Source: Shimia sp. (GTDB lineage: Bacteria; Pseudomonadota; Alphaproteobacteria; Rhodobacterales; Rhodobacteraceae). From it: DNA of 64,000 nt. Under the pieces are notes generated by a model, which was given only the letters and a program-made list of their open reading frames with translations, ran no database searches and was not told the DNA's origin. Shown piece by piece: positions 54,697 to 63,764 of this stretch. The stretch covers positions 1 to 64,000 of the forward strand of contig JAAENN010000332.1 of NCBI GenBank assembly GCA_024224295.1, read 5' to 3'. The translations under genes and the position numbers were made by a program. How positions within the stretch are numbered: position 1 is the stretch's first letter; every line of letters starts with the position of its first letter.

Positions 54697-55095
54697 TCAG
54701 GCGGTCACCACCCCCAACGCGGTCGCTCTGTCTGCTCGGTTTCCCATCGCAATCACGGCAGAGATCAACGTGAAGATGATCCATTGTGGCATGACGGTAA
54801 GATTACCAAGGAGTGTCATCCCGTAGCCGATAAACAAGGCGACGAAGCCAAGTTGCACAGCAACCATTGTCCACGCCAAAGGTGGATTTGGATTGCGAGC
54901 CAACCAAGCGCACGCACCGCCGAAGACCAGCAAGATCACCGTCACGGCGTGCCAGATCACCGCGCCAACCGCCCGCACTGGTGGCGCCAACTCGCTTTCC
55001 TGAATGGGTAGGTGAATCTCCGGCCCTCCCAGAAACACATGTACGCTGGTTGTCAAGAACAGCAGCCCAGCTGCCGTAATCATCCACTTGTTCAT
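54697..55095 (-). CDS. Four-helix membrane protein of unknown function
   Basis: 132 residues, four hydrophobic segments at about 5-24, 40-68, 75-98 and 102-120. No catalytic motif recognised; the first helix carries a His (TTSVHVFLGG) and the second another (AVIWHAVTVILL). Divergent from a TetR gene, with the regulator's palindromes between them (55113-55173), so it is very likely the regulator's main target, perhaps an efflux or stress protein. Confidence 0.7.
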   Translation of the reverse strand: MNKWMITAAGLLFLTTSVHVFLGGPEIHLPIQESELAPPVRAVGAVIWHAVTVILLVFGGACAWLARNPNPPLAWTMVAVQLGFVALFIGYGMTLLGNLTVMPQWIIFTLISAVIAMGNRADRATALGVVTA

Positions 55096-55112
55096 CGCAT
55101 TCTCCCGAATCC

Positions 55113-55173
55113 ATACGCCATCGTATGGAAGGGGATGCCCTCAACACTTGCGAGTGTCAATACGGTAGCGTAT
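55113..55173. promoter_or_regulatory. Twin palindromic operators for the TetR regulator
   Basis: ATACG-CCAT-CGTAT (55113-55126, extended to CCATACG/CGTATGG) and ATACG-GTAG-CGTAT (55160-55173) share identical 5-bp arms and 4-base spacers, centre to centre 47 bp. A third inverted pair, ACACT-TGCG-AGTGT (55144-55157), lies between. They fill the 86-bp divergent region; the second ends 8 bases before the TetR start. Confidence 0.75.
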
Positions 55174-55181
55174 GTTTCAGC

Positions 55182-55742
55182 ATGGCAAAACGACTTTCAA
55201 AAGACGACTGGATCAAGGCTGGGTTTCTCGCATTGACAGAAGCTGGTCCCAAGGCCCTTAAAGCAGAACCATTGGCACGCCGCCTTGGCACGACAAAGGG
55301 CTCTTTCTACTGGCATTTTCACGACGTCCAAGCTTTTCAGGCCGCCATGATGGAGACCTGGGAAACCCGAGCCTACGCTGAGATTGTGACCCTCGTGGAG
55401 CAGCAGGGCACTGCGGTACGAAAACTGCGTGAGTTGGCACAAATTGCTGCAGCAGGGGCACCAGAGGATTTTGGTGGCATAGCATTTGAGCCGTCCATTC
55501 GTGCCTGGGCAAGGGAAAGCACCGAAGTTGCCTTAGCGGTTGCGCAAATCGACACCAAACGCATGGCCTATGTACAAGAATTGTTTAAAGACATCGGTTT
55601 GACCAATCCGGAGTTGACGCGGGTGCTCTATGCCGCCTTTGTGGGAATGGAAGAGCTTTCCTCACATGATGGGGCCGCAAATGGTCCAGCACTGGGAACG
55701 CTTGTGGATTTGATTTTGGCATTACACGAGGCGAACGGATGA
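55182..55742 (+). CDS. TetR/AcrR family transcriptional regulator
   Basis: 186 residues. The N-terminal helix-turn-helix is clear: DDWIKAGFLALTEAGPKALKAEPLARRLGTTKGSFYWHFHDVQAFQAAMM. The C-terminal ligand domain is short and has no recognised subtype. The ATG at 55182 gives the usual MAKRLSKDDW; the frame stays open 19 codons upstream, which would run across the operators. It probably represses itself and the divergent membrane protein. Its stop overlaps the start of the META-domain lipoprotein gene. Confidence 0.9.
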   Translation: MAKRLSKDDWIKAGFLALTEAGPKALKAEPLARRLGTTKGSFYWHFHDVQAFQAAMMETWETRAYAEIVTLVEQQGTAVRKLRELAQIAAAGAPEDFGGIAFEPSIRAWARESTEVALAVAQIDTKRMAYVQELFKDIGLTNPELTRVLYAAFVGMEELSSHDGAANGPALGTLVDLILALHEANG

Positions 55743-56131
55743 AACTTGGACTTTTGAGTGTGATCGTGGCCTTGGGGCTGAGTGCCTGCGCACCGACCGA
55801 AACGGTTACACAATACGGCGGCTCCGCTTATGACTGGAAACTCGCCGAAATCGATGGCTCTGCGGTTAATTACGACGCGCAGCTTGCCTTTGAAACTGAC
55901 GGCACAGTGCATGGCGAAGGCCCGTGCAACGGTTTTTCTGGCCAACAAAGCAAACCATACCCATGGGTCGAGATTCAGATTGATTTTGTCGAAGAGCTGT
56001 ATTGCTCGGGCATCGACAACGAAGAGGTCTTTCTCACGGCCCTGACCGAAATGACACTGATTGAAGTGTCTGCTCCCAATATGGTCATGAGCAATGATGC
56101 CGGACGCCAAATGGTGTTTAGTGGGATCTGA
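55739..56131 (+). CDS. META domain lipoprotein
   Basis: 130 residues. Signal peptide with a lipobox LSAC (Cys at about 17), so a membrane-anchored periplasmic lipoprotein. The rest resembles the META/HslJ domain ([38 protein letters not shown], then EELYCS). Members are linked to heat or drug tolerance; the mechanism is not known. It overlaps the TetR stop (ATGA), so it is under the same control, and its 3' end overlaps the convergent recO by 14 bases. Confidence 0.8.
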   Translation: MKLGLLSVIVALGLSACAPTETVTQYGGSAYDWKLAEIDGSAVNYDAQLAFETDGTVHGEGPCNGFSGQQSKPYPWVEIQIDFVEELYCSGIDNEEVFLTALTEMTLIEVSAPNMVMSNDAGRQMVFSGI

Positions 56132-56849
56132 CCCGACGGGCAAAGAGGTCTATAAACCGCGCACGCGCCTCCGGCAGGGGTTTGGACCCGAGATCCGGGG
56201 CCAGTTTGCCTGACAAAAAATAGCCAGTGGTCTGCAGGGCCTTGAGAACCTCTTCGTCCGGGGCATCACCTTCTCCGCGCAGGATCGGCGGCAGCGGCAA
56301 CAGGCGGTCCGCCCAGTCTCCTGCCCCTTTTGCTGAAACCGCGCGGCCAGATTTCGGGGACACATAGATGAGGTTTTCCATACTGCCTGTGACTGCACAT
56401 TCCGTGAGGTCGAGGCCGTAGCCAAGCTCGGTCAACAACGCCATCTCCCAACGCAAATAAGCCAAAGGCCAGAGGTCGTTTTGCCCCAAGAGATCAAGCA
56501 GTTGCGTGCTTTGTTGGTACAGCGCCGGGTGTGGCTCTCGATCCGGCAAGCAGAACAAAAGTAAAGCGGTAACAGCGTTTAGTCCCGCAAGCGCGAAGCG
56601 ATCTGACAACACTGCCGCACGAGATCGGAGCGGTTCAACATTGAAACTGCCGATGTGATCGGCCAACCGTGCGCGCCAAGCTAGATCCAGTTGCCCGCCC
56701 GGCTGCAAAATCGGTGTCATCTTACGACTGACACCACCGCGCACGACACCGGCGTGCCGGCCATGAACTGCCGTGAACGCCTCAAGGATAACAGAGGTTT
56801 CGCCGTGTTTTCGAGTGTTGAGCACAAAGCCCTGATCGCGCCAATCCAT
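56118..56849 (-). CDS. recO: DNA repair protein RecO
   Basis: 243 residues. N-terminal OB-fold ([37 protein letters not shown]) and the helical C-terminal part ([39 protein letters not shown]). It loads RecA on gapped DNA with RecR. The zinc cysteines of some RecO proteins are not all present: only the CAVTG Cys is seen. The ATG at 56849 has GGGAGAG upstream; a longer frame adds 21 unlikely residues. It is the last member of the lepB-rnc-era-recO group on this strand. Confidence 0.94.
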   Translation of the reverse strand: MDWRDQGFVLNTRKHGETSVILEAFTAVHGRHAGVVRGGVSRKMTPILQPGGQLDLAWRARLADHIGSFNVEPLRSRAAVLSDRFALAGLNAVTALLLFCLPDREPHPALYQQSTQLLDLLGQNDLWPLAYLRWEMALLTELGYGLDLTECAVTGSMENLIYVSPKSGRAVSAKGAGDWADRLLPLPPILRGEGDAPDEEVLKALQTTGYFLSGKLAPDLGSKPLPEARARFIDLFARRVRSH

Positions 56850-56908
56850 GATCTCTCCCTTGAGTCTAGAAGACCCCCTAAGCAGAAGAAAGAAAAGAGT
56901 GTTTGGGA

Positions 56909-57238
56909 TCAATCAGACAGGCCGGGTTCATCCAAAAGATGGCGGCCCTGTCGATCTTCGACTTCGATCACCCAGACATCTGTGTCAAAGCTGCGCTGAC
57001 GGGCCAGAGTTGCGTCTACATCAGTTTCCTCACCTTCAGCCAGTACAACCCATTTACGAACTCCCAACATGAGATCAAAACTGCGTTGATAAACAACTGC
57101 CAACCCATCTAAGGTGTTGAGCTTGACCAGCACAGCACCAGCGGTGTCATCACCATGGGCCACAACAAATGCGGGAATATCTGCCAGCCTCAATCTCGCC
57201 AAATAGGCTTGCACCCAAAACTCAGCCGTTAATCGCAT
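56909..57238 (-). CDS. DUF1491 family protein
   Basis: 109 residues: [43 protein letters not shown]...VYQRSFD...[23 protein letters not shown] matches the DUF1491 family, which is found in alphaproteobacteria and usually located next to era and recO, as here. Function unknown. It lies 59 bp upstream of recO. Confidence 0.85.
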   Translation of the reverse strand: MRLTAEFWVQAYLARLRLADIPAFVVAHGDDTAGAVLVKLNTLDGLAVVYQRSFDLMLGVRKWVVLAEGEETDVDATLARQRSFDTDVWVIEVEDRQGRHLLDEPGLSD

Positions 57239-57310
57239 GACAAGGTTTTATACCTATGGTAGATCAAACCACCCGCATTGCGGGTATTTGACGCGAAAGG
57301 AATTTGAGAT

Positions 57311-57499
57311 ATGCGACCGGAATTACGTATTCCGTGGGCAGTTCGGCTGTGTTTTGTTGCCGCATTGGTTCTGATCGGGCTTGAAGCCGCTGGCTTGGTT
57401 CCCTCAGACAAAATGCCCGCCGCCCACATTGCTATCGCACTATTTGCTGTAGCTGCTGTGATCTGGGGCATAATCACTGTCATGCGTTTCCGTCGCTGA
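57311..57499 (+). CDS. Small two-helix membrane protein
   Basis: 62 residues: two hydrophobic segments (about 8-30 and 37-58) and a basic C-terminus, RFRR. AAAGGAA lies about 10 bases before the ATG. No family recognised. It sits on the plus strand inside an otherwise minus-strand group and its end overlaps the end of era by 20 bases, so its existence should be treated as probable rather than certain. Confidence 0.6.
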   Translation: MRPELRIPWAVRLCFVAALVLIGLEAAGLVPSDKMPAAHIAIALFAVAAVIWGIITVMRFRR

Positions 57500-58388
57500 A
57501 ATCCAGCCCCATTTCGGAATAGCGCTCTTTCTCCTCGAGCCAATTTGGCCGGACTTTCACCTGTAAAAACAAATGGATACGACGACCCATAAACTCTTCG
57601 AGCTCTTCGCGTGCAGCTTTTGATACAGCCTTGATCGTCTCACCTTTGTTGCCCAGAACAATGCCTTTGTGACCATCGCGCATCACGTAGATCATCTGAT
57701 CCACACGGGCGGAACCGTCTTTTCGTTCGTCCCAGCTCTCGGTCTCCACGGTCATCTGATAAGGCAGTTCCTGGTGTAGGCGCAGGGTCAGCTTTTCGCG
57801 CGTGATCTCGGCGGCAATCATACGCATCGGCAGATCTGCAATCTGATCTTCGGGATAGAGCCATGGGCCTTCGGGCAACTCTTGTGCCAACCACTTGCGC
57901 AAGTCAGCGCAACCAAAGCCTTTCTCCGCTGAAATCATGAAGGTTTCTACAAATGAGAAGCGTTCGTTCAAGTCTTTGGTCAAAGCCAGGAGAACATCAG
58001 ATTTCACGCGATCGATTTTGTTGATTGCCAGAGCAACTCTACGACCCTCACCAAACTCCTGGAGCCGCTCAAGAATGCTTTCCACCCCTTTGGTCACACC
58101 ACGGTGGGCCTCGACCATCATCACAATCACGTCGGCATCTGCTGCACCACCCCAAGCTGCTGCCACCATCGCGCGGTCCAGACGACGGCGCGGGGCAAAC
58201 AGGCCCGGAGTATCAACAAACACCAGCTGACTGTCACCTTCGATTGCCACGCCGCGAATACGGGCGCGGGTGGTTTGCACCTTGTGGGTCACAATCGAAA
58301 CCTTGGCCCCCACCATCTGGTTGGTGAGCGTGGATTTGCCCGCGTTGGGCTCTCCGATCAGGGCAACGAATCCGGCGCGTGTGGTCAT
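57480..58388 (-). CDS. era: GTPase Era
   Basis: 302 residues. G1 GEPNAGKST (12-20), G3 DTPG, G4 NKID, and a C-terminal KH domain (DGHKGIVLGNKGETIKAVSKAAREELEEFMGRRIHLFLQVKV). It binds 16S rRNA near its 3' end and is essential for 30S assembly. Start codon ATG at 58388. It follows rnc through one small gene, the normal lepB-rnc-era order. Confidence 0.97.
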   Translation of the reverse strand: MTTRAGFVALIGEPNAGKSTLTNQMVGAKVSIVTHKVQTTRARIRGVAIEGDSQLVFVDTPGLFAPRRRLDRAMVAAAWGGAADADVIVMMVEAHRGVTKGVESILERLQEFGEGRRVALAINKIDRVKSDVLLALTKDLNERFSFVETFMISAEKGFGCADLRKWLAQELPEGPWLYPEDQIADLPMRMIAAEITREKLTLRLHQELPYQMTVETESWDERKDGSARVDQMIYVMRDGHKGIVLGNKGETIKAVSKAAREELEEFMGRRIHLFLQVKVRPNWLEEKERYSEMGLDFSDGNA

Positions 58389-58515
58389 GTGAATGCCTTT
58401 GTGAGTCAGCTTGGGCTGGTTAAAGGGCGTCTGTAGCGGAAAATATGCGCAGGTGCTAGAGGGAGGTTTGCAACGGAGATATGCACAAGTGTGTCTTCAC
58501 AAGAGCGGAGCAGCA

Positions 58516-58824
58516 CTACTCACGCCAAAGGTCATCTGCGTCAGCTATGGCGCGCGCCACCCCCCAACAAGATGCAGAACCCAAGTCAGCTGGGCCTAAT
58601 CCCATCATGCTCCGCTCAGCGGAGTAGAGATACTTCGCAACGTCGCCCACCGTTTTGCCATTTCTCAGCATTCCTGCCGCACACTTTAGATACGTGTCAT
58701 ACTCATCGGCAATGCGCGCCATGGTCTCTGGATCATCTTTGTCAAAAAGACCAATTGGGTCCCACAACCGCCAACCAATTTCGCGAAGAACATCAATGCG
58801 AAACTTCGAATGGCCGCGCCCCAT
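58516..58824 (-). CDS. Small conserved-looking protein between rnc and era
   Basis: 102 residues, no family recognised: FRIDVLREIGWRLWDPIGL, DEYDTYLKCAAGMLRNGKTVGDVAKYLYSAERSMMGLG. Mostly helical and acidic, with no membrane segment. The ATG at 58824 shares a base with the rnc stop (TGATG), with AAGAGG just upstream in rnc; a GTG three bases earlier is also possible. Tight coupling to rnc and a coding-like sequence support a real gene. The pattern resembles small helical proteins of toxin-immunity or DUF type, but nothing firm can be said. Confidence 0.65.
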   Translation of the reverse strand: MGRGHSKFRIDVLREIGWRLWDPIGLFDKDDPETMARIADEYDTYLKCAAGMLRNGKTVGDVAKYLYSAERSMMGLGPADLGSASCWGVARAIADADDLWRE

Positions 58825-59507
58825 CACCTCTTGGAAATCTGCTCCAACAGAGCTTTTGCCGCCGCTTGCTCGGCTTTGCGTTTGGAATTGTCGGTGGCTT
58901 CTGCCGTCGCGCCGTTTTCCAACTTTGCGGCAATGATAAAGACTGGAGCGTGGTCAGGGCCGGAGCGCTTCACCAGCTCGTATTTGGGCGGCGGCAGTTT
59001 GCGCGCCTGAGCCCATTCCTGCAGCGAGGTCTTAGGGTCGCGGGCGTCCGCATCGACAGTTTTCACGCGGTTGCCCCAAAGTCGTAGAATCAAACCTTTG
59101 GCAACATCAAACCCCGCATCCCGGTAGACAGCGGCCAGGACGGCCTCCATCGCATCGCCCAACAGTGCCTGTTTGCGACGACCGCCGGACATCATCTCAG
59201 AGCGGCCAAGCTTCAACGCGGCGCCGAGGTCAATTTCGCGGGCCACGTCGGCACAGGTTTCTTTACGTACCAAGGCGTTGAAGCGAGGGGCCAGCGTGCC
59301 TTCGGCGGCGGATTTGTCGTGCTCCAGAAGGGCCTCGGACATCACCAGACCAAGCACGCGGTCCCCAAGAAACTCAAGGCGCTGATTGTCCTGCCGAGTG
59401 GGCGAGGACACGGACGAGTGCGTGACTGCGCGCACCAAAAGCTCTGGCCGGGCAAATTTGTGCCCCAACCGCAATTCCAGTGCTTTGAGTTCCGCAGATA
59501 GCTTCAC
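58824..59507 (-). CDS. rnc: Ribonuclease III
   Basis: 227 residues. Catalytic signature [21 protein letters not shown], second acidic site [16 protein letters not shown] and a C-terminal double-stranded-RNA-binding domain ([23 protein letters not shown]...[16 protein letters not shown]). It cleaves rRNA precursors and structured mRNAs. The start is GTG at 59507, inside the sequence that follows the lepB stop by 7 bases; a longer open frame would overlap lepB by about 100 bp and lacks a ribosome site. Confidence 0.95.
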   Translation of the reverse strand: MKLSAELKALELRLGHKFARPELLVRAVTHSSVSSPTRQDNQRLEFLGDRVLGLVMSEALLEHDKSAAEGTLAPRFNALVRKETCADVAREIDLGAALKLGRSEMMSGGRRKQALLGDAMEAVLAAVYRDAGFDVAKGLILRLWGNRVKTVDADARDPKTSLQEWAQARKLPPPKYELVKRSGPDHAPVFIIAAKLENGATAEATDNSKRKAEQAAAKALLEQISKR

Positions 59508-59514
59508 CTCAACC

Positions 59515-60354
59515 TCACTCCACACCCTTGAAGAAACGATCACCACGCCAGGTCCAGAAGGCAAACATAGAACGGCCGGCAGAGGAGAACATGATGCGGT
59601 CGGCGCGCCCAATCAGGTTTTCGTAAGGCACGAAGCCTACCCCACGCGCGGCCTGTGGCACGCGGCTGTCAGTGGAGTTGTCGCGGTTGTCGCCCATAAA
59701 GAAGAAGTGGCCTTCTGGAACGGTGTAAACGCCAGTGTGGTCCGACTGCTGATCAGTGATGTTCAGGGTGCTGTAGCTCACGCCATTTGGCAGGGTTTCT
59801 ACGATGCGGGATTTGGCGCAGATCCCTCCGTTGCCAACAGGCCCGTTCTCACAGCGGGGGCGATGGCCTTGTGGACCTTGTGGGCCGTATTCCTCGCGGA
59901 ATACGCCGCCGTCTTCGCGTTTCACCGGCACGCCGTTGATCTGAATAACACTATTGATGACTTGAATTTTGTCACCTGGCAGACCGATCAGGCGTTTGAT
60001 GAAGTCATAGCCCGTCACCGGGTGGCGAAACACCACCACATCTCCGCGCTCTGGTTCGCCACCGATGAAGCGCTCGTTGCTGCCTTTGCCCATCCAACGA
60101 CAAAGGTCCTTGGCATCCACATTCACGCCAATGGCCGGAATACGCACCGACGGACAAGACGCATAAGAATAGCCATATGTCATCTTGTTCACGAAGAGGA
60201 AGTCACCAATGAGCAGCGTGTCTTTCATCGAACCGGACGGGATCCAGAATGGCTGAAAGAACAAGGTACGAAACACACCGGCAATGAGGAGCGCCCAGAA
60301 GATCGTTTTGATGGTTTCGACGATGCCGTTGTCGCTTTTGGCTTTTTCCGCCAT
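59515..60354 (-). CDS. lepB: Signal peptidase I
   Basis: 279 residues. N-terminal membrane segment ([17 protein letters not shown]), catalytic Ser in [17 protein letters not shown], catalytic Lys in [14 protein letters not shown] and the C-terminal [12 protein letters not shown] box. It removes Sec and Tat signal peptides at the periplasmic face of the inner membrane. It precedes rnc by 7 bp, so lepB-rnc are coupled; acpS is 69 bp upstream. Confidence 0.97.
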   Translation of the reverse strand: MAEKAKSDNGIVETIKTIFWALLIAGVFRTLFFQPFWIPSGSMKDTLLIGDFLFVNKMTYGYSYASCPSVRIPAIGVNVDAKDLCRWMGKGSNERFIGGEPERGDVVVFRHPVTGYDFIKRLIGLPGDKIQVINSVIQINGVPVKREDGGVFREEYGPQGPQGHRPRCENGPVGNGGICAKSRIVETLPNGVSYSTLNITDQQSDHTGVYTVPEGHFFFMGDNRDNSTDSRVPQAARGVGFVPYENLIGRADRIMFSSAGRSMFAFWTWRGDRFFKGVE

Positions 60355-60423
60355 AGGGTCTGTCTCCGCTCGATTTACAGCCGTTTTTGGTCTGAGATTA
60401 CATGCGGGCGTGCGCGCGTACTG

Positions 60424-60846
60424 TCAACCCGACTGGCCGGACTCTTCTGTGATTGGACGGGCTTCGATCACCACAAAGGCCTGCGCCCATGGGTGATCAT
60501 CCGTCAGCGTCACATGGATGATCGCCTGGTGACCGGGTGGTGTCATTTTTTCCAGGCGCTCCTTGGCCCAGCCCGTAACCTCCATGACAGGTTGACCGGT
60601 ACGTAGATTGTTGACCGCCATGTCTTTCCAGCTGATGCCCATGGCGAGGCCCGTGCCAAGTGCCTTGGAGCAAGCTTCTTTGGCGGCCCAGCGTTTGGCG
60701 TAGGTGCCCACGGTATCGCGACGACGTTCGGCCTTGGCTTGTTCTACTTCCGTAAAAACACGGTTTTTGAACCGGTCCCCAAAGCGTTCAATGGTGCCTG
60801 CAATACGGTCAATGTTTGCAAGATCGGAGCCGATGCCGAGGATCAT
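60424..60846 (-). CDS. acpS: Holo-[acyl-carrier-protein] synthase
   Basis: 140 residues. [14 protein letters not shown] (metal Asp) and the [16 protein letters not shown] motif with the catalytic Glu-Lys pair identify AcpS, which transfers 4'-phosphopantetheine from CoA to ACP. Length is usual. Its ATG overlaps the stop of the Dabb gene (ATGA). Confidence 0.96.
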   Translation of the reverse strand: MILGIGSDLANIDRIAGTIERFGDRFKNRVFTEVEQAKAERRRDTVGTYAKRWAAKEACSKALGTGLAMGISWKDMAVNNLRTGQPVMEVTGWAKERLEKMTPPGHQAIIHVTLTDDHPWAQAFVVIEARPITEESGQSG

Positions 60847-61154
60847 ATTGAGACCTCTATGTCGAAGACGATTATACCGCCCGCGCCGCCTTCGCAGAGG
60901 CTTACCAACTTGGCGCCCAGCTGCCTGTGGCGAGGATGTTCTGCGTAGGAATTCAGTGCGTCCTCGTTTTCGGCATCGAACATGAAACCAAAGGGATGGT
61001 GAGGGGATTTCCCTTCAAAGTCACGATTTGCGCCCGCAACAAATGCGCCGCACCCCACCAAGGTGTCCACAAGCTCCGCCAGCCCGTCAAGGAGTGGGTA
61101 CAGTTGCTCTTGAGCACCGTCTTTTAGGTTAAGCATCACACAGTGGCGGATCAT
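60843..61154 (-). CDS. Dabb (stress-responsive alpha/beta-barrel) family protein
   Basis: 103 residues. [30 protein letters not shown]...[45 protein letters not shown] follows the Dabb domain (a ferredoxin-like dimeric barrel) closely, including the final HPxH pattern. Members are small enzymes or stress proteins; role here unknown. It overlaps both acpS and the LysE-type gene by 4 bases. Confidence 0.82.
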   Translation of the reverse strand: MIRHCVMLNLKDGAQEQLYPLLDGLAELVDTLVGCGAFVAGANRDFEGKSPHHPFGFMFDAENEDALNSYAEHPRHRQLGAKLVSLCEGGAGGIIVFDIEVSI

Positions 61155-61777
61155 TGCAGTCTCGCGGTCAACACTTTGTAAGCAGCAAAGCCGAAAAAGC
61201 CTGCAAAAGCGAGGTCAAATACACGCGCAGCGCGGCTGTACCCCCGCACAATGGCGGGCGACGAGAACAAGAAGGCATAGCCGATGAAAATCAGAATTGA
61301 GCCTGCAAACAGCGCTGTGAAGTAGCCAAACAACGTGGCGGGGGTGGCATCCGTTGGCGCAACGATGGCGTAAATCGACGCCCAGCTGAGGATCGCCTTG
61401 GGGTTTGTGATGTGTACCGCTGCACCTTTGACAAACAAACTGCGGAAGCTGCCTTTAAACGATGTTTGGGCAGCAATGTTTGTGTCTGAGGTCATAGCCC
61501 GTTTGACAGCTTTTAGAGCCAACCACCCGAGGTAGGCTGCACCTGCGTACCTTAAAACCTCAAAGACCCATATGTTGGCTAACATCACCGCAGAGAGGCC
61601 AAGCGCGGCAGCGATACCCCAGGAAGCGGACCCCGCAAGTATACCCAGAGCAAAGGCCAGCGCTGGGCGGCGACCTTCAGACATGGCCGTGCCCGCTATG
61701 CCCATGGTGGCAGGCCCAGGCGAGCCGCCTGCCATAAGCCAAGCAACCCAGATGGCAATGAACTCCGGTGTGATCAT
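61151..61777 (-). CDS. LysE family translocator
   Basis: 208 residues, about six membrane helices. The family N-terminal motif WLMAGGSPGPATMGIAGTAMSEGRRPALAFALGI has the Pro-Gly-Pro turn; a second half with KAILSWASIYAIVAPT is typical of RhtB/LysE exporters of amino acids. Cargo unknown. Both ends overlap neighbours (ATGA), which places it in a compact unit between pdxJ and acpS. Confidence 0.88.
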   Translation of the reverse strand: MITPEFIAIWVAWLMAGGSPGPATMGIAGTAMSEGRRPALAFALGILAGSASWGIAAALGLSAVMLANIWVFEVLRYAGAAYLGWLALKAVKRAMTSDTNIAAQTSFKGSFRSLFVKGAAVHITNPKAILSWASIYAIVAPTDATPATLFGYFTALFAGSILIFIGYAFLFSSPAIVRGYSRAARVFDLAFAGFFGFAAYKVLTARLQ

Positions 61778-62229
61778 TTGTTTGCGCGAAGTTTGGCAGA
61801 GACTTTGATGCCATTGCGCACGCCCAAGCCAAGAAAGATGCGGTTCGTGAGGTAGACCAGCACAACCATGCCGGCAAAGATCATCATCCAGATTGGAGGG
61901 GTGACCACCGATAGCACCGAAAACACATCAAACCCCAAGGCGGTCATGACGCCAATCGACAGCCCAGCAAAGACCAGTTGAATGACCGTCGCAACAGTGG
62001 TGAGCGGCCAAGCTAGACGCCAAGCGGCGCCTTTTGGCAACGCGGCCTCGGTATCACGGCCGTGACGCATACCCAGATCCTGCGCGGCGGTAATTGCGGG
62101 CAGCCAAACGCTCATACCAGCGGGCAGGTCGGTGCTTGTCCATTGTGCCAGCGCCATATCCACTGCAATCACGGCTAACATGATGGCACTGTAGAAAAGC
62201 GCGTAGCGACGTAAGTTCAGCTGCATCAT
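61774..62229 (-). CDS. Small integral membrane protein (ABZJ_00895-like)
   Basis: 151 residues with three to four hydrophobic segments (about 9-28, 68-97, 103-135) and a basic end. The pattern FYSAIMLAVIAVDMALA...WRLAWPLTTVATVIQLVFAG...NRIFLGLG resembles a small uncharacterised membrane family seen in Rhodobacterales; the family name is given from memory only. It is coupled to the LysE gene (4-base overlap) and lies 16 bp after pdxJ. Confidence 0.65.
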   Translation of the reverse strand: MMQLNLRRYALFYSAIMLAVIAVDMALAQWTSTDLPAGMSVWLPAITAAQDLGMRHGRDTEAALPKGAAWRLAWPLTTVATVIQLVFAGLSIGVMTALGFDVFSVLSVVTPPIWMMIFAGMVVLVYLTNRIFLGLGVRNGIKVSAKLRANK

Positions 62230-62245
62230 CTATCCCTCAACCTGC

Positions 62246-62980
62246 TTAAACGCGCGCTTCTTCCATCAGGCGACGCATCTCCTGGATCGCAGGATCAAGG
62301 CCGCGGAAGATGGATTCGCCAATCAGAAAGTGGCCGATGTTGAGTTCCATAACTTCTGGCAGTGCCGCAATGGGCTGTACCGTTTCGTACGTCAGGCCGT
62401 GGCCGGCGTGGACTTCGAGGCCGAGGGAATGGGCAAAGGTAGCCATTTCGGTCAGGCGGGCTAGTTCCGTGTCGCGCTCCTCAAATCGGCCTTCGTAGTG
62501 GAGGTCGCAATAGGCGCCGGTGTGCAACTCGATGACTTGCGCGCCAATGCGGTTCGCAGCCTCAATCTGTGGCTCGTCAGCGGCGATGAAGATCGACACG
62601 CGGCATCCCGCGTCGCGCAAAGGGGCGATAAAATGGGCCAGCTTGTTTTCCTCACGCGCCACTTCTAGACCGCCTTCGGTGGTACGCTCTTCGCGCTTCT
62701 CCGGCACGATACAGACCGCGTGTGGTTTATGACGCAGGGCGATGGCTTGCATCTCTTCGGTTGCGGCCATTTCGAAGTTGAGCGGCACAGTGAGGGCATC
62801 CATCAGTGCGTCAATGTCCGCATCGGCAATGTGGCGACGGTCTTCACGCAAATGGGCGGTGATGCCATCTGCCCCCGCTTCTTCGGCCTGTTTGGCCGCG
62901 CGCACAGGATCAGGGTAGGCCGACCCCCGCGCGTTGCGCACGGTGGCCACGTGGTCAATATTCACTCCCAAACGCAGCAT
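62246..62980 (-). CDS. pdxJ: Pyridoxine 5'-phosphate synthase
   Basis: 244 residues, TIM barrel. [18 protein letters not shown] is the start signature; [16 protein letters not shown] and [15 protein letters not shown] with the catalytic His also fit. It joins 1-deoxyxylulose 5-phosphate and 3-amino-2-oxopropyl phosphate in vitamin B6 synthesis. GGAGGAAAT precedes the ATG. It lies in the conserved order DUF2062-pdxJ-acpS. Confidence 0.97.
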   Translation of the reverse strand: MLRLGVNIDHVATVRNARGSAYPDPVRAAKQAEEAGADGITAHLREDRRHIADADIDALMDALTVPLNFEMAATEEMQAIALRHKPHAVCIVPEKREERTTEGGLEVAREENKLAHFIAPLRDAGCRVSIFIAADEPQIEAANRIGAQVIELHTGAYCDLHYEGRFEERDTELARLTEMATFAHSLGLEVHAGHGLTYETVQPIAALPEVMELNIGHFLIGESIFRGLDPAIQEMRRLMEEARV

Positions 62981-63089
62981 CGCATTTCCTCCGGAACAAG
63001 TTTGATCAAATTTGCGGCGAGACTACGGGCAGCGCGGCGCAAGGAAAACCGGTTTTTTGTGTGGATACAATTTCAGCCACACCGTGGGG

Positions 63090-63746
63090 TCAGCTGTCTT
63101 GCTGCACATTTGCAGCTTGCTCTTCCGCCAGCGCGCGAGCTTTGGCAATACGTTTGGCAAATTTGGCGGATCGGCGCTTTTGGTAAGCTCGGATCACCGG
63201 AACAGAAAGGTAGTACATCACGGTCGCCGTAATGACCCCGGGTATGATGCCGCCAATCATGTAGGGGTAGAACACTTCGTCAAAGAATATGCGCAGGCCG
63301 TGCCAATCGGCCACGTCGTCATTGAACATGGCCCAAAAATTGTGCCAAAGGTCGGCTCCCGCATTAGCAAACTTACCCGCAAGTGTGCCTTTGTCCCCCT
63401 CTTCAAACTCTGTCCCCAAGATGAAATGGCCGGTTTTAAGCGACACAACACCAATTGGCAGATAGGTCAGCGGGTTGCCAAAGAACGTCGCCAGCAGTGC
63501 CGCCAAAAGATTGCCGCCCAAAATGCGCGCCAGAAGCGCAGCGACCACGAAGTGCATGGTATAAAACGGGGTGAATGTGGTGAACACACCGGCCCAGATA
63601 CCACGCCCGATGGTTTCTGCAGATCCCGGCAGCCGATGCAGACGGTGTTGCACGTATCGCGCTGCCCGTCCCCAGCCACCGCGGGGATAGAAAAACTCTC
63701 CAATTATGCGGAGAAAGGGTCTTCTATCGCGGCGCTTAAATACCAC
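63090..63746 (-). CDS. DUF2062 domain protein
   Basis: 218 residues. GIWAGVFTTFTPFYTMHFVVAALLARILGGNLLAALLATFFGNPLTYLPIGVVSLKTGHFILG is the DUF2062 membrane core; another hydrophobic segment is near 165-190. The C-terminus is charged. Family function is unknown, although it often neighbours rsh or glycosyltransferases. The GTG at 63746 follows GAGGAAC. It starts 18 bases after the rsh stop, so is co-transcribed with it. Confidence 0.85.
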   Translation of the reverse strand: MVFKRRDRRPFLRIIGEFFYPRGGWGRAARYVQHRLHRLPGSAETIGRGIWAGVFTTFTPFYTMHFVVAALLARILGGNLLAALLATFFGNPLTYLPIGVVSLKTGHFILGTEFEEGDKGTLAGKFANAGADLWHNFWAMFNDDVADWHGLRIFFDEVFYPYMIGGIIPGVITATVMYYLSVPVIRAYQKRRSAKFAKRIAKARALAEEQAANVQQDS

Positions 63747-63764
63747 GGAGGTTCCTCGAGTTCG

